64,000 nt of DNA from Mesorhizobium sp. M9A.F.Ca.ET.002.03.1.2 (lineage in GTDB: Bacteria; Pseudomonadota; Alphaproteobacteria; Rhizobiales; Rhizobiaceae): assembly GCF_003952365.1 (NCBI RefSeq), contig NZ_CP034443.1, forward strand, positions 737,001-801,000, read 5' to 3'. This document shows positions 53,363-62,107 of this stretch, piece after piece. How positions within the stretch are numbered: position 1 is the first letter of the stretch; each line of letters starts with the position of its first letter. The position numbers and the translations under genes were made by a program. The notes beneath the pieces are model-generated. The model saw only the letters and a program-made list of their open reading frames with translations, was not told the origin of the DNA and did no database searches.

Positions 53363-54464
53363 GCCCGGCGATGGCCAGCGGGTTGTTTTCCAGCGCTGCG
53401 CGGTCGGGTGTGTCGATCGACGGCCGGTTGGTGAAGGCGGCAAACAGCCGGCGGACGTAATCTTCCGGCATGTCGAGCGTGATCAGCACCAGCCTCGTGC
53501 CGCGTTGGCCGTCCGGCCAGGACGGCAGCCGCGCCGGCGGATGCAGAATCTTCTGTACGCCGTGGACGACCAGCGGCCGCGACGGGTCTTCCAGCAGTTC
53601 GATGATGCCCTTCATGCGCAGCAGGCGCTCGCCATGCGCCGATCGCAGCAGGTCCAGGAACATCTCGATCGCCGAAAACGGCACCGGCCCATCATGGACG
53701 AGCGCGTGGGAGCGCACACGGGAATCGTGCCGATGGTCGTGGTCATGGTCGCCGTGGTCATGGTCACCATGGTGGTGATGATCATGGGCGGCTTCCTCGC
53801 CCAGCCAGCGCCGCACGTCGGCGGACTTGGTGGCTGGGTTGTAGAGGCCGCAATCGAACAGCGCCGCTACATCGGTCCTACTGTCACCGGCATCGAGCAG
53901 CCCGGCACCCGGATTGATCTGCCGCAGCCGGGTCCGCAAGGCCTCCACGTCACGCGGATCGGTGGCCAGGTCGGCTTTCGCCAGCACAATGCGGTCGGCG
54001 ACAGCCACCTGCTTCACCGCCTCGACATGGGCGTCGAGCGTCGCACTGCCGTTGACCGCGTCGACCAGCGTGATGACGCCGTCGAGCCGGAAGGCCTGGA
54101 CCAGCGCCGGATGCCCCATGATCGACTGCAGCACCGGCGCCGGATCGGCGAGGCCGGTGGTTTCGATGACGACGCGGGCCAGCCGGGCGATGCGGCCGGT
54201 CTGCAACCGGTCGACGAGATCGGCCAGCGTGTCGACCAGTTCGCCGCGCACCGTGCAGCAGAGACAGCCGTCTGAAAGCTGGATGATGCCATCGGAGGCT
54301 TGTTCGACCAGGAGATGATCGATTGCGACCTCGCCGAACTCGTTGATGATGACCGCGGTGTCGGCTAGCGCAGGATCCCTGAGCAGCCGGTTGAGCAGCG
54401 TCGTCTTGCCAGCGCCGAGAAAACCGGTCAGCACCGAGACGGGGATGGGAAAGCCGCTGCTCAT
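53358..54464 (-). CDS. G3E-family GTPase (CobW/ZNG1-like) with His-rich metal loop
   Basis: 368 residues. P-loop LTGFLGAGKTTLLNRLL, metal-binding LSDGCLCCTVRGE (CxCC), and the G-domain NKxD-type block are present. A His/Asp-rich stretch (HDHHHHGDHDHGDHDHDHRH) near residue 230 suggests metal chelation. The CobW C-terminal domain follows. Such proteins hand zinc or other metals to target enzymes. The cob genes at 41-44 kb are not adjacent, so a B12 link is not shown. Stands 4 bases after dacF-like gene stop. Confidence 0.89.
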   Translation of the reverse strand: MSSGFPIPVSVLTGFLGAGKTTLLNRLLRDPALADTAVIINEFGEVAIDHLLVEQASDGIIQLSDGCLCCTVRGELVDTLADLVDRLQTGRIARLARVVIETTGLADPAPVLQSIMGHPALVQAFRLDGVITLVDAVNGSATLDAHVEAVKQVAVADRIVLAKADLATDPRDVEALRTRLRQINPGAGLLDAGDSRTDVAALFDCGLYNPATKSADVRRWLGEEAAHDHHHHGDHDHGDHDHDHRHDSRVRSHALVHDGPVPFSAIEMFLDLLRSAHGERLLRMKGIIELLEDPSRPLVVHGVQKILHPPARLPSWPDGQRGTRLVLITLDMPEDYVRRLFAAFTNRPSIDTPDRAALENNPLAIAGR

Positions 54465-54468
54465 CAGG

Positions 54469-55638
54469 CTAGTTCAAGGCCTTGGCGGGCTGGCCGTCCT
54501 GGGTCGCGGCGGCGGAACCCATCACTATTGGTTCGGCACCGGGTGGCTGCGGCAGGTCGGGCCGCCACGTCGGCAGTGGCACGTCGGCATATTCCTGGCC
54601 CGATGCATCGAGCATCGCCTTCGGCTTCGGCCCGGTGGCGCCGCCAAGGCCGACGGCGACCAATGTCGGCACATGGTCGAGCTTTTCCCGATAAGGGGAT
54701 TTTGGCGCCTTGTCGCCGACCGGGACGGCAGCTTCCGACTGCTCCTTAGCCGGCTTTTTCTTGCAAAGCTCGTCACGCAGATCGTTGACGGACGTCGTGT
54801 CGCCATAGGCGGGCAGCGCCGCGACCGTGGTCCAGCTCGACACAGGCGCCGCAAAACCCTGGTCAAGCAATCTCGCCGTGGTCTCGGCACGTGTAATGGT
54901 CGACTGTTCGCCGAGCACCACGGCGACCAGCGTGCGGCCGTCGCGCGTTGCCGAGCCGATCATGTTGAAGCCCGAGGGGCAGACGAAGCCCGTTTTCATG
55001 CCGTCGGCGCCCGGATAGCGGCCGATCAGAAGATTGTAGTTCGGGATCTGCTTCTTGCCGACGGCGAGGCCCTCGATCGAAAACCAGGGGGCATATTGCG
55101 GAAATTCCGTGCGGATCGCCATCACCAGCAAGCCGAGGTCGCGCGCCGTCGTGTACTGGTCCGGCGAAAAGAGTCCGTTCGGGTTGACGAAATGCGATCC
55201 GGTCATGCCGAGCCGGCGTGCCTCGGTGTTCATGCGTTCGGCGAAAGCGGCTTGCGAACCGCCGATGTTCTCGCCGACTGCCATGGCGACGTCGTTGGCC
55301 GATTTGACCAGCATCATCTTCAGCGCATTGTCGAGCCGCATGACGGAACCCGGTTTGAAGCCCATCTTGCTCGGCGGCTCGCCAGCGGACCGTTTCGTGA
55401 CCTTGATCGGCGAATCGAGCTGAACCTCGCCGGCCGCGATCGCGCGGAACGTCACATAGGCGGTCATCAGCTTGGTCAGCGAGGCAGGATACCAGCGCTT
55501 GAAAGCCTCCTGATGCTGGAGGATCCTGCCATTTTCCAGGTCGAACACGATCGTCGGATTGGCGAGAGCCGGCCCGGCCAGCACCGGAAGCGCCACGGCG
55601 CCCGCCAGCAAAAGTCTAGGGAAATGCCTGTATCGCAT
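54469..55638 (-). CDS. D-alanyl-D-alanine carboxypeptidase (DacF/PBP5-like)
   Basis: 389 residues. A signal peptide (LLLAGAVALPVLAGPALA) leads to a serine penicillin-binding domain with the three motifs SLTK (YPASLTKLMTAYV), SAN (KSANDVAMAVGE) and KTG (DGMKTGFVCPSGFN). Removes terminal D-Ala from peptidoglycan in the periplasm. A tail of low complexity (KPAKEQSEAAVPVGDKAPKS) follows. Precedes the G3E GTPase gene by 4 bp. Confidence 0.93.
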   Translation of the reverse strand: MRYRHFPRLLLAGAVALPVLAGPALANPTIVFDLENGRILQHQEAFKRWYPASLTKLMTAYVTFRAIAAGEVQLDSPIKVTKRSAGEPPSKMGFKPGSVMRLDNALKMMLVKSANDVAMAVGENIGGSQAAFAERMNTEARRLGMTGSHFVNPNGLFSPDQYTTARDLGLLVMAIRTEFPQYAPWFSIEGLAVGKKQIPNYNLLIGRYPGADGMKTGFVCPSGFNMIGSATRDGRTLVAVVLGEQSTITRAETTARLLDQGFAAPVSSWTTVAALPAYGDTTSVNDLRDELCKKKPAKEQSEAAVPVGDKAPKSPYREKLDHVPTLVAVGLGGATGPKPKAMLDASGQEYADVPLPTWRPDLPQPPGAEPIVMGSAAATQDGQPAKALN

Positions 55639-55794
55639 GGTGGAATCCGAAATCGCCTCTTGCCGTAGTCGCCCCTGGCTCCGTAAGATTTCGTTACGCG
55701 ATCGCCAGCAAAGTGGATCCGACCCTCTGCCCGGACCATAGTTGCGGTGCTATTTAGCCTATGTGACGTCAAGATGGCAAAGTGCCTGACAATC

Positions 55795-55834
55795 ACAATT
55801 GCAAAGCAGCAGGCACAATCGCAAAACAGCAGGC
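55795..55834. repeat. 20-bp tandem duplication upstream of the M20 amidohydrolase
   Basis: ACAATTGCAAAGCAGCAGGC (55795-55814) is followed directly by a copy with two changes (55815-55834). It lies 37 bp before the ATG. Confidence 0.75.
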
Positions 55835-55870
55835 CAAGACCGTCTGCTCCAACAGCGAGATGGAACCATC

Positions 55871-57034
55871 ATGCCAATCCTGAACCGCGCCGCCGAAATG
55901 CAAGACGAGGTCGCCGGCTGGCGCCGTCATCTGCACCAGACTCCAGAGCTGAATTTCGACGTCTTCAAGACCGCCGCCTTCGTCACCGAGAAGCTCAGGG
56001 CCTTCGGCTGCGACGAATTGGTGACCGGGCTCGGCAAGACCGGCGTCGTCGGCATCATCCGCGGCCGCCAGGGCGAAGGCACGACCATCGGCCTGCGCGC
56101 CGACATGGACGCGCTGCCGCTCAATGAGATCACCGGCAAACCCTACGCCTCGACCGTTCCAGGCAAGATGCATGCCTGCGGCCATGACGGCCACACCGCG
56201 ATGCTGCTGGGTGCGGCCAAATATCTCGCCGAAACGCGCAATTTTGCCGGCTCTGTCGCAGTGATCTTCCAGCCGGCCGAAGAAGGCGGCGGCGGCGGCA
56301 ACGAGATGGTCAAGGACGGCATGATGGAGCGCTTCGGCATCTCCAAGGTGTTCGGCATGCACAATATGCCGGGCCTGCCGGTCGGGCAGTTCGCCATCAG
56401 GCCGGGCCCGATCATGGCGGCGACCGCCGAATTCACCATCACCGTCAAGGGCCGGGGCGGGCATGCGGCGATGCCGCACGGCACGATCGATCCGATCGTC
56501 ATCACCAGCCAGCTCGTCGGCGCGCTGCAGACGATCGCCTCGCGCAGCACCGATCCGGTCGAGGCCGTCGTGGTGTCGGTGACGAAATTCCATGCCGGCG
56601 ACGCCTACAACGTCATTCCCGAGAGCGCCGAGATCGCCGGCACGGTGCGCACGCTGAAGAAGGAGGTCGCCAAGAAGGCGGAGGAGCGCGTGCGCGCCAT
56701 CTGCGCGGGGTTGGCCTCGGCCTTCGGCGCAACGATCGAGGTCGATTACAATGCCAATTATCCCGTCACCTTCAACCACGCGGAAGAGACGGTCTTTGCC
56801 AGCGACGTCGCGGCCAATATCGCCGGCGACGCCCATGTGCACCGCGCCATCCAGCCGGTGATGGGCGGCGAGGATTTCTCCTATATGCTGGAGGCACGGC
56901 CGGGCGCCTTCATCTTCATCGGCAATGGCGACACCGCCGGTCTCCACAACCCTGCCTACGACTTCAACGACGAGGTCATCCCGCACGGCATGAGCTACTG
57001 GGTGAAGCTGGCGGAGACGGCGCTGGCCGCCTGA
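55871..57034 (+). CDS. M20-family amidohydrolase (hippurate/N-acyl amino acid hydrolase-like)
   Basis: 387 residues. The metal-binding His/Asp are in GLRADMDALPL and ACGHDGHTAMLLG; the catalytic Glu is in QPAEEGGGGG. The dimerisation domain follows and the last metal His is near the C-terminus (GLHNPAYDF). Cleaves N-acyl amino acids such as hippurate; the exact substrate is unknown. ATG at 55871 is used because MPILNRAAEM matches the family. Confidence 0.92.
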   Translation: MPILNRAAEMQDEVAGWRRHLHQTPELNFDVFKTAAFVTEKLRAFGCDELVTGLGKTGVVGIIRGRQGEGTTIGLRADMDALPLNEITGKPYASTVPGKMHACGHDGHTAMLLGAAKYLAETRNFAGSVAVIFQPAEEGGGGGNEMVKDGMMERFGISKVFGMHNMPGLPVGQFAIRPGPIMAATAEFTITVKGRGGHAAMPHGTIDPIVITSQLVGALQTIASRSTDPVEAVVVSVTKFHAGDAYNVIPESAEIAGTVRTLKKEVAKKAEERVRAICAGLASAFGATIEVDYNANYPVTFNHAEETVFASDVAANIAGDAHVHRAIQPVMGGEDFSYMLEARPGAFIFIGNGDTAGLHNPAYDFNDEVIPHGMSYWVKLAETALAA

Positions 57035-57035
57035 T

Positions 57036-57092
57036 GCATTATCGCCCCAAAGCGTGCCCTCAGGCAGACCCGAGGGTACGCAGCGGTTCGAG
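57036..57092. repeat. Diverged copy of the ATGCAT-CGCCCCAA repeat
   Basis: GATGCATTATCGCCCCAAAG starts the element; GCGTGCCCTC (57052-57061) pairs with GAGGGTACGC (57072-57081) at 9 of 10. It resembles the centre of the repeat at 8588-8652. It follows the M20 stop codon. Confidence 0.5.
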
Positions 57093-57141
57093 GCGACCTC
57101 CAAGCAAGCTATCCGGCTAATCGGTCGATGTTCGCCGATCG

Positions 57142-57441
57142 CTACGGCCCGCTCTTCGAGTCGTCGACCTCCAGCGCCTCCATGACGGGCGCCGGATCAC
57201 CCTCTTCGGCCGTAACGGCAGCTTGCGGCCTTTCGCCTGCCCTCGCCTTGCTCAGGGCTTCCGCAATGGCCTCTTCAATGTTGCCGATCTCATCTTCGCG
57301 TACCTCGCGACCATAGCCGGCCGCATCGGCATCTTGCTCGAATTGCTGAGCCAGGACGGCCACGCTCACTTCGCTTTCAGCGGGCAGCTCGCCGACGTTC
57401 TCCTGGAGCCAGCTTTCAAAGAACTCTTTCGTGGCGCTCAT
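57142..57441 (-). CDS. DUF768-like small acidic protein
   Basis: 99 residues, acidic, no signal peptide. Starts MSATKEFFESWLQENVGELP and has the helical block AEALSKARAGERPQ. It resembles the DUF768 family known mainly from Mesorhizobium, but the match is by pattern only. AAGGAG stands five bases before the ATG. Function is unknown. It is 85 bp from the downstream hydrolase gene. Confidence 0.6.
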   Translation of the reverse strand: MSATKEFFESWLQENVGELPAESEVSVAVLAQQFEQDADAAGYGREVREDEIGNIEEAIAEALSKARAGERPQAAVTAEEGDPAPVMEALEVDDSKSGP

Positions 57442-57526
57442 GCGGTATCTCCTTCGGCACACTAAAGCGCGGCGCTGGTCCGAAGTTCCGCTCTCCCATT
57501 CTATCTTTGCGCCTCTCGCATATCGG

Positions 57527-58642
57527 CTACGCGGGAAAGCGCCGCTTCAGCCAATCGGCCATGAGCGCGGTGACCTCCTCCGGCTTCTCTTGTTGCGACC
57601 AATGCCCGCAACCAGTGATCACATGTTTTTCAAGATCGGCTATGTGAACGTCCATTCCATCCATCAGCGCCGGGGCCAGCACGACATCGTCCTCGGCACC
57701 GATCATCAGCGACGGCACCTTTATCGTCTGGTCGACGTTCAAGCCGGCTTTCCAGTTGCGCGACAAGTTGCGATACCAGTTGATGCCTGGCGTGAAACCG
57801 GTGCGCCCGAAGCTGTCGACATAGAATGCAAGCTCGTCCGACGTCAGGATCGAAGAGCCGGGCAGCGTCTTCGGTTCCGGCTGCTCGAGCGCCTTGATAA
57901 AGGCCATCTGCCGGGCCTGCGGCGGCAGCCTGGCATATTGCGCGGCGGTAATGACGCCCTTGCGCATATTATCCCTGAACACCCGCGCCACGTCACGCGC
58001 CATCAGTCGGTCGGCGAGATCGCCGTCCTCGAACATCAGCACATACATGTCGGGGCTGTAGACTTCGCGCATCTGGGTGATCGGGTCTTTGGTCGCGTCG
58101 GCCACGAACGGCTTGCCGGGGGCCGTCAGGCCATTGACAAGGCTCGGTTGCAGCCACAGCATCTCGTGGGGAATGAACGGCGTGTTGAGGCCGATGACGC
58201 CGGCGACCCGGTTTTGGTGGAAAAGCGGCATTTGCCACGCGATCAGACCGCCCCAGTCATGGCCCGCGAACACGGCCTTTTCGACGCCGAGCGCATCGAG
58301 GAGACCGATGAGGTCACCCGTCAGATGCACCATGTCGTAATCCTCGACCTTCGACGGCCGCTCGGTCAGACCATAGCCGCGCTGGTCGGGAACGATGACG
58401 CGGTAGCCGGCGGCGGCCAGCGGCGCGATTTGGTGGCGCCAGGAAAAAGCGAGCTCGGGAAAGCCGTGCAGCAAGACCATCGCCGGTCCCTTGCCGGCTT
58501 CATAAACGGCCATATCGATGCCGTTGGTGCGAACGTATCGGACCGGCGGCATAGCCGGCGCCGCGCCGAAAGCCGGCATAGAAGGCGCAACGAGACTGGC
58601 GGCGGTGCCGAACAGCACCGCCCTGCGGGAAAGATTGATCAT
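57527..58642 (-). CDS. Tat-exported alpha/beta hydrolase (epoxide hydrolase-like)
   Basis: 371 residues. A twin-arginine leader (LSRRAVLFGTAASLVAPSMP) is followed by an alpha/beta hydrolase with HGFPELAFSWRHQI, nucleophile-type GHDWGGLIAW (Asp nucleophile as in epoxide and haloalkane hydrolases) and late His in TGCGHWSQQE. Probably opens epoxides or hydrolyses an organic ester in the periplasm. Its ATG overlaps the TetR stop (ATGA), so it is co-transcribed with its regulator. Confidence 0.88.
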   Translation of the reverse strand: MINLSRRAVLFGTAASLVAPSMPAFGAAPAMPPVRYVRTNGIDMAVYEAGKGPAMVLLHGFPELAFSWRHQIAPLAAAGYRVIVPDQRGYGLTERPSKVEDYDMVHLTGDLIGLLDALGVEKAVFAGHDWGGLIAWQMPLFHQNRVAGVIGLNTPFIPHEMLWLQPSLVNGLTAPGKPFVADATKDPITQMREVYSPDMYVLMFEDGDLADRLMARDVARVFRDNMRKGVITAAQYARLPPQARQMAFIKALEQPEPKTLPGSSILTSDELAFYVDSFGRTGFTPGINWYRNLSRNWKAGLNVDQTIKVPSLMIGAEDDVVLAPALMDGMDVHIADLEKHVITGCGHWSQQEKPEEVTALMADWLKRRFPA

Positions 58643-59208
58643 GGCAGAAGTTTCCGTAGCTGCTCGAATTCCGATCGAATGACTGCCTGGCAGGCAGAGA
58701 CGTTGCGGCCGGCGCGGATCAGGACAAGGATGCCCTGGTAGAGAAGCAGAAGCCTGACGACCAGAAGCTCGACCTGCCCGCCCCCGATCTGGCGCTCGAT
58801 GCCCCCCCTGATGGCGGCTTCGAGCACGGCGAAGCCCTGCGCCAGGCCTTCCGAGGCGACCGACGGCCGAGCGCCGAACTCGACGGCGGCATTCGTCAAT
58901 AGACAGCCATGCTCGTCGCATTCTGGGGCCCGCAGCAATGACAGGAACAACTGTTCCAAGCCATCCAGATCGCCTGCCTCACCGACATAGGTCTCAATCC
59001 GGTGGCGGATGACGGCGTCGATATAGTGGCTGAAAGCCGCCCGATAGAGCCCTTCCTTGTCGCCAAAGGCATTGTAGATCGAGCCCGATGTCAGGCCCGT
59101 GGCATCGGCCAGATCCTTGATCGAAGCACCCGCGAAACCGGCTCGCCGAAACGCGCCCATCGCGTCTTGCAGCACAGTGGCTTCGTCAAACAATCGTGGT
59201 CTGGTCAT
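58639..59208 (-). CDS. TetR/AcrR-family transcriptional regulator
   Basis: 189 residues. N-terminal helix-turn-helix: GAFRRAGFAGASIKDLADAT and SGSIYNAFGDKEGLYRAAFS, then a ligand domain. It is first of a two-gene operon with the Tat hydrolase, and a 38-bp perfect palindrome begins 11 bp upstream of its start. That is the expected autorepression arrangement. Ligand is unknown but may be the hydrolase substrate. Confidence 0.92.
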   Translation of the reverse strand: MTRPRLFDEATVLQDAMGAFRRAGFAGASIKDLADATGLTSGSIYNAFGDKEGLYRAAFSHYIDAVIRHRIETYVGEAGDLDGLEQLFLSLLRAPECDEHGCLLTNAAVEFGARPSVASEGLAQGFAVLEAAIRGGIERQIGGGQVELLVVRLLLLYQGILVLIRAGRNVSACQAVIRSEFEQLRKLLP

Positions 59209-59218
59209 CTGGCGGCTC

Positions 59219-59256
59219 GTTATAAAATGCTCATTCTAGAATGAGCATTTTATAAC
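59219..59256. promoter_or_regulatory. 38-bp perfect palindrome, probable TetR operator
   Basis: The half GTTATAAAATGCTCATTCT is followed by its exact reverse complement (59238-59256). The core ATGCTCATTCTAGAATGAGC contains an unusually long symmetric site. Its position 11 bp before the tetR start and AT-rich sides suit an operator overlapping the promoter. Confidence 0.8.
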
Positions 59257-59388
59257 TGGAGTCAACTAGCCTTGCAGAGATCATTGGCAAGTCGCCGAGG
59301 TGGACATGCGGCGCCGGCATCAAACGGATCATCATCGCCCGCGGCCTCTTGGCGAAACGATCCGAAGCGGTTATGTGTCGGGCAGCGT

Positions 59389-59465
59389 GGTCCCGTAGCT
59401 CAGTAGGATAGAGCGGCAGATTCCTAATCTGTAGGTCACAGGTTCGATTCCTGTCGGGATCACCA
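59389..59465 (+). tRNA. tRNA-Arg (anticodon CCT)
   Basis: A 77-base cloverleaf including the encoded CCA. Acceptor stem GGTCCCG pairs with CGGGATC (one G-T). The D-arm is TAGCTCAGTAGGATAGAG, the anticodon stem GCAGA/TCTGT carries the loop TTCCTAA giving anticodon CCT (reads AGG), and the T-arm is GGTTCGATTCC. It lies between the TetR operon and the flotillin operon; no integrase is next to it. Confidence 0.93.
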
Positions 59466-59701
59466 TGCTTTTTCAATTACTTAGGAAAGTGCTGCCGTAC
59501 TTTTTTGGAAACTGCTACGCGTTGTTCATGCGTTATGGTGTTTCGGCACACATCCCCAAGGAGACAAACGCCTCAGATCCGGTGCCCGTGCCGGCGTCTT
59601 CGACCGAGCGAAGCCCTCCTCATCGGCGGCCAAAAAACCGGGCGCCAAACAGATCGGGCGCGAAGCAATGCGCGCCCGACTACTGGTTCCGTTCAGGCAA
59701 T

Positions 59702-61426
59702 TCAGGCCTTTGGCGCCTCCGCCGCTGGCGCTGGAGGGGTGGCGACCAACCCGTCGTCCTCGCCGTCTGGATCGTCAAACACCTCCGCCTGATCGTCTTC
59801 AGCTTTCGATTTCTGAGCCTCCGGCCGCGCTGCGACGAGATCCTTCAGCGTGCCGCCGGCACCGGCGATTCCGGCCTCCTTCAGCAGCGCGTCGATCAGC
59901 GGCTTGTTGCCGGTGAACTTCAGCAGTTGGTCGGCGAGGTCGCCAGGGCCGGAGCGTTCGCCTTCTCCGCTTGACCGTCCGCCCGAAAAGCCAGCCGTGT
60001 CGAACACACGGATCGAGTCGATGCGGCTCGCGGGCTCCATCAGCGCCTTCAGCGACTCCGGCAGCATGGTGATGCGCGCCTGCGTCAGCTCAAGCTGGAT
60101 CAGACGGTCGGAAAGCAGGTTGCGCGCCTCGTTGGTGGCGCGGATGGTCGCGGCCTGCGCCTCGCCTTCCGCAACCACGCCATTGGCGCGCACCTTCATC
60201 GCCTCCGCCTCAGCGCGGGCTTCCACCAGCACAGCCTGGGCACGGTCTTCCGCCGCCGCCCTTTCCGCGCTGGCGCCGACGGTGACCGAGACGGCTTCCG
60301 ATTCAGCGGCTTCCTGCGCCTGAAGAACGGCGATCTGGCGAGCGCGGTCGGCGATTTCGCGTTCGCGCGCCGTCTGCACCTTTTCCTCCGCCGCAACCGT
60401 CAGCGCCTCGGCCTCGCGGGCCTTGGCTTCTGCCTGGCTGGTTTCCTGGCTCTTCTTGGCGATGGCCACCGCCATGTTCTGGCGGGACAGCTCGACCTCG
60501 CGCTCGGAATTGATGCGAGCTTCCTCCTTTGCGCGCTGCGCTTCCGCCGCATGTTCGGCGATCTCGCGTTCGCGGGCAATCTGCGCCGCCTGTTCGGCCA
60601 GCTTGGCGGCTTCCTCGGCCTTGGCCATTTCGGAGCGGGTCGCAGCCTGCTTGGAGACGACGTCGCGCTCCTGCTCAAGACGCGCCTCTTCCTCCTGCCG
60701 CTTCAGCGCGAACTTTTCGCGCGACGCGTTCAGGTCCTGCTCGGCGATGGCGACTTCGGTCTTTCGCGTAACCTCGTTGCGCTCCTTACGGCGCTGCTCG
60801 GTAATGGTCGTCAGCTTCGCCAAGCCGACAGCGTCGAAGGCGTTGGTTTCGTTGAAAAACTCCCGCGGAGTCTGGTCGAGGCCGGTGAGCGACACCGATT
60901 CCAGTTCAAGGCCGTTGGAGCGCAGGTCGGTCTCCACCGCGTCCTGCACCGCCTTCACGAAGTCGGAGCGGTTTTCGTGCAACTGGTCCAGCGTGTTACG
61001 GGCGGCGACCGAGCGCAGCGCGTCGACCAGCTTGGCTTCCACCAGATCTTGGATCGCCTTCGGGTCGTTGACGCGGTCGCCCAGCGTCTGTGCAGCTAAG
61101 CCGATGCCGTCATCCGTACCGTCAACGCGCACATAGAACTCAGCGCGGATGTCAACGCGCATGCGGTCGGAGGTGATGAAGGCGTCTTCGCGGCGGCGGT
61201 CGACCACCAGCTTGACGGTATTCAGCTTCACCTTGGCCAGCGCGTGCACGATGGGCAGGATCAGCGCGCCGCCATCCTTGACCACCCTGCGGCCGCCAAC
61301 GCCGGTGCGCACAAAGGCTTCGTCGCGTTCGGCGCGCTGGTAGAGCCGTCCGAGCACAAAGCCGATAACCGCCAGCACGAAGATGACGATGCCGGCCCAG
61401 ATCAGAAATTGTACGATATTGTCCAT
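59702..61426 (-). CDS. Flotillin family protein (YqiK-like)
   Basis: 574 residues. A membrane anchor at the start (FLIWAGIVIFVLAVIGFVLG) is followed by an SPFH/Band-7 domain (residues 30-200) and a long Ala/Glu-rich coiled coil with repeats of the form EAEAKAREAEALTV. The C-terminal part is flotillin-like. It assembles as oligomers in membrane microdomains. The ATG at 61426 follows GGGGCA; an in-frame TTG at 61438 is possible. It is the last gene of the PspA-like/YqiJ/flotillin operon, 58 bp after YqiJ. Confidence 0.9.
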   Translation of the reverse strand: MDNIVQFLIWAGIVIFVLAVIGFVLGRLYQRAERDEAFVRTGVGGRRVVKDGGALILPIVHALAKVKLNTVKLVVDRRREDAFITSDRMRVDIRAEFYVRVDGTDDGIGLAAQTLGDRVNDPKAIQDLVEAKLVDALRSVAARNTLDQLHENRSDFVKAVQDAVETDLRSNGLELESVSLTGLDQTPREFFNETNAFDAVGLAKLTTITEQRRKERNEVTRKTEVAIAEQDLNASREKFALKRQEEEARLEQERDVVSKQAATRSEMAKAEEAAKLAEQAAQIAREREIAEHAAEAQRAKEEARINSEREVELSRQNMAVAIAKKSQETSQAEAKAREAEALTVAAEEKVQTAREREIADRARQIAVLQAQEAAESEAVSVTVGASAERAAAEDRAQAVLVEARAEAEAMKVRANGVVAEGEAQAATIRATNEARNLLSDRLIQLELTQARITMLPESLKALMEPASRIDSIRVFDTAGFSGGRSSGEGERSGPGDLADQLLKFTGNKPLIDALLKEAGIAGAGGTLKDLVAARPEAQKSKAEDDQAEVFDDPDGEDDGLVATPPAPAAEAPKA

Positions 61427-61484
61427 AATATGCCCCAAGTTTTGAAAGAGGTTGAGATTCCGCCCTGCTCAGAGTCCTCTCTGA

Positions 61485-62102
61485 CTACTCGCCCTCCTCG
61501 AACGGCATGACGAGCCAGACGCGACCTGGTCCCTCGGCGGCTTCCACCACGACGACCTCTGCGCCTTTCTCGATTTTCATTCCCGCATCGGCAGGACGCG
61601 CCCGCAGCGTGTGCAATTCGCCATATTCGTCGCGCACCCGAATCGAGCCGGGCGGGCCGTCGTCCAGCGGCCCGAGCGAAACTATGCCGCGCCGCCCGAC
61701 CAGGCGATCATGGTTGACCACATAGGTTTCGTCCTGCGGCAGCAGATGCGCGATCCAGCCGGCGGTGATTTTGGTCACCATCACCGCCGCAGGCACCGCG
61801 CCGATGGCGAAGCTCCACACCGGCAAAACGGGGAAGATTTGCCACAGCATGATCCCGACCATTCCGAAGGTCACCGAAAGCAACATCATCAGGATCGAGA
61901 AGGGAACGCGACCGAAGTTCAGCCAGTCGAACAATTCGCCGAGATGCGTAGCGTCAAGAAAGTGATCGAAGGCGCCCTCACCGCCGCCATGGTCGAAATT
62001 ACCGGCCCCGACGAAGTACAGGACGATTTGCAGGATGCCCAGCAACAGCCCCGCCAGCAACGGGTAGAGATAGAGCGCAGGTGCGTTGAGGAGGTCTGCC
62101 AT
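61485..62102 (-). CDS. YqiJ/OB-fold membrane protein (NfeD-like)
   Basis: 205 residues. Two to four hydrophobic segments (YLYPLLAGLLLGILQIVLYF, SILMMLLSVTFGMVGIMLWQ and VWSFAIGAVPAAVMVTKITA) precede a C-terminal OB-fold domain of NfeD type (LVGRRGIVSLGPL, GSIRVRDEYGELHTLRA). YqiJ proteins partner with flotillin YqiK. Starts five bases after the PspA-like gene stop, so all three genes are in one operon. Confidence 0.86.
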   Translation of the reverse strand: MADLLNAPALYLYPLLAGLLLGILQIVLYFVGAGNFDHGGGEGAFDHFLDATHLGELFDWLNFGRVPFSILMMLLSVTFGMVGIMLWQIFPVLPVWSFAIGAVPAAVMVTKITAGWIAHLLPQDETYVVNHDRLVGRRGIVSLGPLDDGPPGSIRVRDEYGELHTLRARPADAGMKIEKGAEVVVVEAAEGPGRVWLVMPFEEGE

Positions 62103-62107
62103 CGGCG

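Noticed and set aside
53358..54464. The G3E GTPase as CobW of the cobalamin pathway
   Set aside because: It lies 9 kb from cobS/cobT, not in the operon, and its His-rich loop is shared with zinc chaperones, so a B12 role is not supported.
55793..57103. 436-codon minus-strand frame opposite the M20 amidohydrolase
   Set aside because: It is the antisense shadow of a well-supported enzyme, rich in His/Arg/Gly without domain structure.
59389..59465. tRNA-Arg as the attachment site of an integrated element
   Set aside because: No integrase, no repeated tRNA 3' end downstream and no change in gene type that would mark an island boundary within the window.
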